A stretch of DNA of 64,000 nt from Neogale vison (taxonomy: Eukaryota > Chordata > Mammalia > Carnivora > Mustelidae). The stretch covers positions 88,357,001 to 88,421,000 of the forward strand of contig NC_058103.1 in assembly GCF_020171115.1 (NCBI RefSeq), written 5' to 3'. Of the stretch, positions 57,630 through 64,000 are shown piece after piece. Each line of letters starts with the position of its first letter. Position 1 is the first letter of the stretch. The notes under the pieces were generated by a model, which saw nothing but the letters and a program-made list of their open reading frames with translations, did not search any database and had not been told where the DNA came from. The position numbers and the translations under genes were made by a program.

Positions 57630-57970
57630 CATCACCAGTACTTCTTGAAATTGTCAAGGTCATCAAAAGCAAAGAAAGGCTGAGAAACTGCCACAGCCAA
57701 GAGGAGTCTATGGAGACCAGACAAGTAAATGTGGTATAATATCCTGGGTGGGACCCCAGAACAGATAAAGGGCATAAGGTAAAAGCCAAGAATGCCTGCA
57801 TGACCCGTGGGCCATACTTAATAATGACATACTGATCCTGGGCCATTAAAACTGTGACAAATGTCCCAGACTAACGTAGGACATTAATAGTAGTGCAGGC
57901 TGGGTCTGGGATGTATGGAAACTCTGTACTATCTTCACAACTTTGGAAATCTAAAAGAATAAAATTATAA
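57630..57970 (+). mobile_element. Ancient L1 3' end (L1M-type)
   Basis: TTGAAATTGTCAAGGTCATC, GGCTGAGAAACTGCCACAGC, AACTCTGTACTATCTTCACA and CTTTGGAAATCTAAAAGAAT match the end of old mammalian L1M elements. An AT-only run follows at 57957-58025. Confidence 0.65.
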
Positions 57971-58210
57971 ATTTATAAAAAATTGTAAAATTATAAAATT
58001 TATAAATTTTTATTTATAAAAAAAATAGTATCGTGAGGATGAATGATTTAAGGTGAGCTGAGCAACCACAAGGGAAAGTTAGTCAGGCTAACCTTAACAT
58101 GCATTACAAATTTTCAAGAAGATAACACTGGCCAGGAGAATTTTCATTAGGAAAAGAAAAAAAAAAGCAAACCGACAAAACTGAATAGCCAGTATTCACC
58201 TATGTTCTGA

Positions 58211-58276
58211 AGGAAGGAAGGAGAGAAAGAAAGAAAGAAAGGAAGGAAGGAAGGAAGGAAGGAAGGAAGGAAGGAA
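58211..58276. repeat. (GGAA)n / (GAAA)n microsatellite
   Basis: GGAA units, then a short (GAAA) block, then about nine further GGAA units. Purine-only on the plus strand. Confidence 0.95.
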
Positions 58277-59856
58277 TCCCTATTAAACAATTCGATAAAT
58301 AGCCAAAGTAAAGTCTAGTGTTACAAGATATCACTGGGTATATGATGGCCAGCACTGAGGACGATTAAGAAGTCTTTTCATCTCACGTATGAGTAAACCT
58401 TCTGTCAAAGAGGTTAGGAGCTAAAAGTCTACTTCCAGTTGGAGAGACCTACTGAGTATATCTTCCACTTGATTTTTTTCAGGATATTGTGAGACCTAAT
58501 TCCATCATAAGGATCAAAACCACTTAGCCCAAACACTTACCTTCCATCCTTCCTTGTTTTTGCCTTAGAATGGGTTTGTCAAAACATGATTTTAATTGCA
58601 TTGTTAACATCTGCATCATCTCCTTTCCCGTAACTGCCTCCATCTGGCGCCTTGGCTGGCTCCCTGGGAAAGACAACTGGGCACCTCATGGAAAAGTCAT
58701 ACAAGCTCAGGAACAATTCTGCTTAGAGATACTGAACCAGAGCTCAACTCCAATTTGCTCCAGATAATCCCTGTCATTGTCCAATAACCAGCTCATAGAG
58801 GGGCATGTATATTTCCAGATAGGAATATAAATGTGCAAAGTTTATAGAAAGTCAGATCTGGGAGGAATCTTATAGATTCTCAGTGCAATTCAACTTCATG
58901 TTCTATGGGGAGGAAAGTCACACCGCTAGGTATATTCAGGATGGGAACTAGAACCCTATCTCCTGACTTCCAGAGGAGCAAAGCTGGCTCTAAGAATAGA
59001 CTTGTTATCCTGAGCCCTTGAGCTAATAACCAGAAGAGCACTTCACTATGTAAAGATCACTGAAAAGAGTTTTTCTGATGACTTGCTACTATAGTCACAT
59101 TCCTGCAGCACCCACAGTGTTGAAGACAGAGGTAGGACAAGAAGCAGATAAATCATGAAGCATGGGGAAATTCTCAGTTGGGGATAGTCATGCCACACCC
59201 AGCTGACATTCGGATTGAATAATCTATATGTAATACTGAATTCCAGTTTCTGACTTCTGAAGGACCCCTGTGGCTCTAACTGAATGGCATTCTAGCTACA
59301 GAGTCATTTCCCCCGCTTCTAAATTCAGTAGGTCTGAATGGTCTTACCATTAATTCTTCCAGCACTGTGAAAAAGTAAGAAGGAGGGCAGAGAAAATAAC
59401 GGGTCATTTGGCCATTTAAAAGCCATAGTAAGATCTCAGATCTTAGAACTAACCCATTTGCTAGTATAACTGGTGGCATATGAGATGAATTAATCCATTT
59501 CTGCGAGTCACTCATTTCCCTAAGTCCAGCCACACCTCCTGCCCAGCCTAATTTGACTCCTGTCACTCCAACCTTAGGAGTCAAGGTAAGCAGGTATAGT
59601 GAGATTTTTTTTAACTATGCCAATATCAGGAATTCTTCCAATATTAAAACTTCAGGCAGCAAGCGTGCCTTTCTAGTTCTTCTTTGAAACAGTTTCTAAA
59701 TGCATTCTTAATCTGCCCAATTCTGTTTTTCTGTCATACTTTCTGTTTCTATAAATACACAAGCATGTGTCCTAATTAAGTTCTTATGTGGATTGTGTTA
59801 AGTCTGTGAATTTTGGTGACTGTTAAAATGTTCTGTGGTTTTGTCTTTCATTTCAG
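58277..59856. other. Unassigned sequence
   Basis: No repeat or gene recognised. A 102-codon minus-strand frame (59276-59584) and a 65-codon plus frame (58570-58767) show no domain. Confidence 0.4.
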
Positions 59857-59961
59857 GAAATAGTTTTCCAAGTTATCCTCTCTGTGGTTCGTATTCTTGT
59901 ATTCGGGAAACTCATTTTATTGCCAGCTGCTGTTGCTCATTTTCCTCTTGACTGGAGGAAG
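59857..59961 (+). other. Candidate exon, 105 bases, product unknown
   Basis: The segment is preceded by a pyrimidine-rich tract ending TTGTCTTTCATTTCAG and followed by AAG|GTGAGT, a near-ideal 5' splice site. The first frame is open throughout for exactly 35 codons (a multiple of three), while the third frame contains a stop and the second stops at once. The peptide is hydrophobic (for example QVILSVVRILVFGKLILLPA). I do not recognise it, and no partner exon was identified. It could be a real coding exon, a non-coding RNA exon, or chance. Confidence 0.25.
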
Positions 59962-61624
59962 GTGAGTTGGGTCTCCAGTTGTGAGATATGAAAGAGGAAG
60001 ACATCTACTCTTTACAAAAATAGCTACAAAAAGAACAAATACCACCAACATGGTATCAGTTATCAACTTCCCAGTGGATTGTCACTGAGAGGTGCCACTG
60101 ATAGTTAGGGGTACATCAACTGTCTCATCTAGAAAGAAATGAGTAGAGTAGCCTTCAGTAACAGGCTGCAGAGTCTCAAAGGAGAGACTCTTCCCAATGT
60201 AAGGGAAGTTTTTTAAAGTTTCTAAATAGATTTCAGTGTATTTTACTTAATCTTCACACATCAGATTATCAACTTGGAGTAGCTAAACACTAAGACCATG
60301 GCAGCAGAGATAAAATTATGTTCACTATCCTGTTCTAGGCTTTGCCTAGTCCTCTGTACAGTAAACATGAAAAAAAAAGGGGGGGTGGAGAAGAGTGGCA
60401 TTTAACGAAATAATGGATTATTGAATATTTATCACTAAGAGAAAGCAAGCTTTTCCAAACTCCTTTCTTCATTTCTGCTTCTGCCTAGCATTGGCAACTC
60501 TTAATGCTTTTCTAAAAGCTTGTCAATTACTAGGGGCCAGAGGAAATCCATTCATATCAAGTCTAAGCCTCTTAAGTCTCTACCTATTCATGTCTTTGAT
60601 CAACAATTGATAGAAGCTGTAGCTTTCACCAGTTTTGGCTCCACTGCTAGAGTTTTGTAAGCCTTCCTTCTTTTACATCCTCGTGTTTGGTGGCCAAGGG
60701 TACACAGCACATTGAATGGGCTGCTGGATGTGCTGAGCTCTCAGGCCATTAAAGTGATGGCACAAATAATAGTGTAGTGGGAGGGCAGAGTGCTGGAAGG
60801 GAGAACAAATCATTATGGGAATAATAAGACCAAAGGAATGTCCCTGCTCAGGATGCCTAAGTCCCCAGTGAGTGATGAGGGTCTTTCATAAAGAATCCTA
60901 ACCATACCCCCATGAAGCCACTCATTTACTGAAAAGTAAACTGGGCAGTGAGATTTCTATCCAAATTAGACCTTGGGAAGTGGAAAATTAAAATACAGTT
61001 GGTAACTCAGATCTTCCTCCCTTTATCTCTATAACAAAAGCCCCTCAAATAAATTGAGGTTTAGTAACAGAAGCAAGAGGATTCTGCTCTGTAATTTCTA
61101 CCAGTAGGGTGGCCAGCCTTCTTGGTGTGCCCAGGACTATCCTGGTTTTAGTGCTGAAAGTCCTGTTTCCCAGAAACCTTGTAGCCCCATGCAAACCTTA
61201 GGGTTCAGGCACCCTAAGGGAAAGAAAGGAAGTTTGCATAACTTTTAGCATCACAGTTCTCAACAGCAAGAAAATATAGCAACTTTGCTGCTGGATTCAG
61301 CCTACCCTAAGTCTTCTGGGTAGGTGGGTACCATGTTGTCCAGCAGGGTCACCGAAGGTAATGAGCAGGAGAATCTGTGTCTGGGAGGTGAAGATCTCCA
61401 GGTGTCTGGCATAGCCTCCCACTGAGACTCATTCTTGTGAGGGAATTCAAGGCACAGATAAGGTTCCCCTTCCCTCCATATTGTAGACGGAGAGAGGGCA
61501 ATGGGGAGATCGTGCATCTGGCTTGAGATTTCCCAGACAGTAGCAGAGTCCACATGTGAAACAAAGTTCTGAATGCTAAATCATGCTGCCTCCTGATAAG
61601 CACTGTGATGTGACATGGCTTCTT
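59962..61624. other. Unassigned sequence
   Basis: No gene recognised. The segment 61100-61190 (GGGTGGCCAGCCTTCTTGGT and following) resembles an old DNA-transposon relic that I cannot name. Overlapping minus-strand frames at 61302-61603 show no domain. Confidence 0.4.
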
Positions 61625-62027
61625 TTTGTTAAAAAATTATTTAGTAATAATAATAATAATACATATTACTGTATTATTAGTTTCAGGGGTAGAATCCAGT
61701 GATTTGTCAGTTGCATATAATACCTAGTCCTCATTACATCAAGTGCTCCCTTTAATGCCCACCACCCAGTTAGGGCCATCCCCTCACCCCCCTTCAACCA
61801 ACCCTGTTTGTTTCCTAGAATTAAGCATCTCTCTTATGGTTTGCCTCCCTATTTTCATATTGTTTTATTTTTCCTTTCTTTCCCCTATGTTCACATGTTT
61901 TGTTTCTTAAATTCTACATATGAGTGAAACCATACACTATTTATCATTCTCTGACTGACTTAGTTCACAACATAATACTCTCTAGTTCCATCCACATCAC
62001 TGGAAATGGCAAGGTTTCATTCTTTTT

Positions 62028-62865
62028 TTTTTTCTTTTTTTTTCTTTTTTTTAAATTTCTTTTCAGCGTAACAGTATTCATTGTTTTTGCACCACACCCA
62101 ATGCTCCATGCATTCCGTGCCCTCTCTAATACCCACCACCTGGTTTCCTCAACCTCCCACCCCCCCCCGCCCCTTCAAAACCCTCAGATTGCTTTCAGAG
62201 TCCATAGTCTCTCATGGTTCACCTCCCCTTCCAATTTCCCTCAACTCCCTTCTCCTCTCCATTTCCCCTTGTCCTCCATGCTATTTATTATGCTCCACAA
62301 ATAAGTGAAACCATATGATAATTGACTCTCTCTGCTTGACTTATTTCACTCAACATAATCTCTTCCAGTCCCGTCCATGTTGCTACAAAAGTTGGGTATT
62401 CATCCTTTCTGATGGAGGCATAATACTCCATAGTGTATATGAACCACATCTTCCTTATCCATTCATCTGTTGAAGGGCAGCTTGATTCTTTCCACAGTTT
62501 GGCAACTGTGGCCATTGCTGCTATAAACATTGGGGTACAGATGGCCCTTCTTTTCACGACATCTGTATCTTTGGGGTAAATACCCAACAAATGGCTCTCA
62601 GACACATGAAAAAAATGTTCATCATCACTAGCCATCAGGGAGATTCAAATTAAAACCACATTGAGATACCGCCTCACACCAGTTAGAATGGCCAAAATTA
62701 GCAAGACAGGAAACAACATGTGTTGGAGAGGATGTGGAGAAAGGGGAACCATCTTACACTGTTGGTGGGAATGCAAGTTGGTGCAACCACTTTGGAAAAC
62801 AGTGTGGAGATTCCTCAAGAAATTAAAAATAGAGCTTCCTTATGACCCTGCAATTGCACTATTGG
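62028..62865 (-). mobile_element. Group B L1 with 5' inversion, nested in old L1
   Basis: The 3' end is at the left. Bases 62028 to about 62588 read on the minus strand (tail, 3' UTR, ORF2 end back to LGIYPKD). Bases from about 62589 to 62865 read on the plus strand as the preceding part of ORF2, including the cysteine motif region and ending at the DPAIALLG position. The TSD GTTTCATTCTTTTT at 62014-62027 and 62866-62879 encloses both. The two arms meet with almost no loss. Confidence 0.94.
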
Positions 62866-62928
62866 GTTTCATTCTTTTTGATGGCTGCATAATATTCCAT
62901 GTTTTATTTATATATGTATATGTACGTG

Positions 62929-62945
62929 CGTGTGTGTGTGTGTGT

Positions 62946-62980
<35 letters not shown>
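62929..62980. repeat. (TG)n microsatellite
   Basis: About 26 TG units with two TA interruptions, inside the old L1 at the position of its TGTGTATATATA-like motif. Confidence 0.95.
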
Positions 62981-62982
<2 letters not shown>

Positions 62983-63085
62983 GCATCTTCTTTATCTATT
63001 CATCCAGCAGTGGACTCTTCTGGACTCTTTTCATAGTTGTGGAACATTGTGCTATTGTGGGCATTGCTGCTATGAATGTTGGGGT

Positions 63086-64000
63086 GCCTGAGTTTTAATG
63101 CCTAAAAAAACCTATTTGACTGGCTTTAGGAATGAAGTAAGGCAGAAAGTCCCACATCAACCCCCTCAATCTCCAGTTTGGAGAAGAAGCATTTGCCTTT
63201 GGAGAAAGCACATATAGCCCCCACCCTAATTTACCTAAAACAAGCTCTAACTCAAGTCTTAAGCCATACATTGATACGCTAGATGAGTTAGTCATTATCC
63301 TACCAACAACCTGAGGCCTTAAAGCTGTAGGTAATGTAGCTAATGACTGGGGGAGGTACAAACCTCAGTGCCATATGCACATCTACCCACTTGTGACCCC
63401 ACCCAGAGTCTGAATGCATGCACCAGAACCACAGAGCCAAGGGCCAGTGCCCTTCATCCCTCCAAGACTGAGAAGGCTTCCCCACTGGACACCACACTGG
63501 GGTCCTGCCAGCCAAGCTGTGTGGTGTAAGCATGAGCCTCTCAGGTGGTTCCCCTCAGAACCACTGAGTAGCCCACAGACTGTTTTGCCTTCATTTTCCA
63601 CTGGCATATTTATCCTCCCTTTATCATGTTTTCAAGAAAATGAAGCTAAGGAGGGTGTAGGGTACTTCCCCAGAAGCTAAGCAAAGGTCTTCTACCTCTG
63701 GAATTCACTTCCAGAAGGTGGTGGCTTCCAGCACCCGGGATCCAGCAAAAATATCTGTACACAAAGTCTAAGCTGACAGCCATGTTGATCTTTAGGAGGC
63801 TTGAAGAGGGAAGCAGCCAAACAGAGTGTATGTGCTCCTCAGGTTGGGGGGCTGTGGGGGGACTGGCTTTCCTATGGTGGTAGGCTATGCCCAATGAGTG
63901 AATTAAACATTGTTTTTTATGGCTTACAGTATATATAACCACAGAACCTTGTACTGTGAGCTGAATGGAAAGAATTGGAAATTAGAACTAAAATAACTGG
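63086..64000. other. Unassigned sequence to window end
   Basis: No repeat or gene recognised. Frames of 74-98 codons on both strands overlap one another between 63095 and 63942 and show no domain. Confidence 0.4.

Larger units (their letters stand above)
61625..63085 (-). mobile_element. Old L1, 3' end, split by a young L1
   Basis: Reverse orientation: 3' UTR (TTTCAGGGGTAGAATCCAGT, TAATGCCCACCACCCAGTTA), ORF2 end (AGTTCCATCCACATCACTGG), interrupted by a group B L1 at 62028-62865, resuming with TTTTGATGGCTGCATAATAT, CTTTATCTATTCATCCAGCA and GGCATTGCTGCTATGAATGT. Contains (TAA)n at 61643-61660 and (TG)n at 62929-62980. Confidence 0.85.

Overview
This is a stretch of a mammalian nuclear genome in which I find no intact protein-coding gene, no RNA gene and nothing resembling a defence or mobile gene system. 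The repeats point to an arctoid carnivore. Fourteen tRNA-Lys-derived carnivore SINEs (Can-SINE/SINEC type) have heads reading 'CCTGGGTGGCTCAGTGGGTTAA', a form I associate with mustelids and relatives rather than dog or cat. The L1 copies are also carnivore-like. A mustelid is my best guess, not a certainty.

Two young L1 groups are used as working names. Group A has a 3' UTR with a G-rich polypurine tract: 2815-3063, 4048-4157, 7688-8084, 27004-27835, 51606-52173 and 57084-57374. Group B has a different 3' UTR containing 'CTGAGGGGTTTGAAGTGG' and an AAATAAAT-type tail: 40200-40427, 43554-45077, 47029-48076 and 62028-62865. Two nearly identical short copies (25490-25858 and 29704-30052) join a group A polypurine segment to a group B tail. 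Three of the four group B copies carry a 5' inversion of the twin-priming kind. Most young insertions have visible target-site duplications (TSDs).

Layout: 1-15.4 kb is mostly unassigned sequence with MaLR LTRs, MIR and L2 relics and three group A L1 pieces. 15.4-23 kb holds five SINEs, a decayed Tigger1 DNA transposon and an old L1. 23-30 kb has an AT-rich palindromic tract, both chimeric L1s, a MaLR LTR and the best-preserved L1 ORF2 end. 30-41 kb is repeat-poor. 41.8-52.2 kb is the densest part: six SINEs all on the minus strand, two twin-primed L1s, an HMGN1 processed pseudogene, an unidentified CpG-rich retrocopy-like block, and an old L1 that fuses an apparent 5' UTR directly to the reverse-transcriptase region. 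52-64 kb is again mostly unassigned, with old L1/MIR relics, one candidate spliced exon at 59857-59961, and a nested young L1 inside an old L1.

The window is best read as intergenic or intronic. Family names come from recognising consensus sequence by eye; boundaries without a stated TSD are good to roughly 10-50 bases. Decayed repeats in the stretches marked as unassigned may well have been missed.
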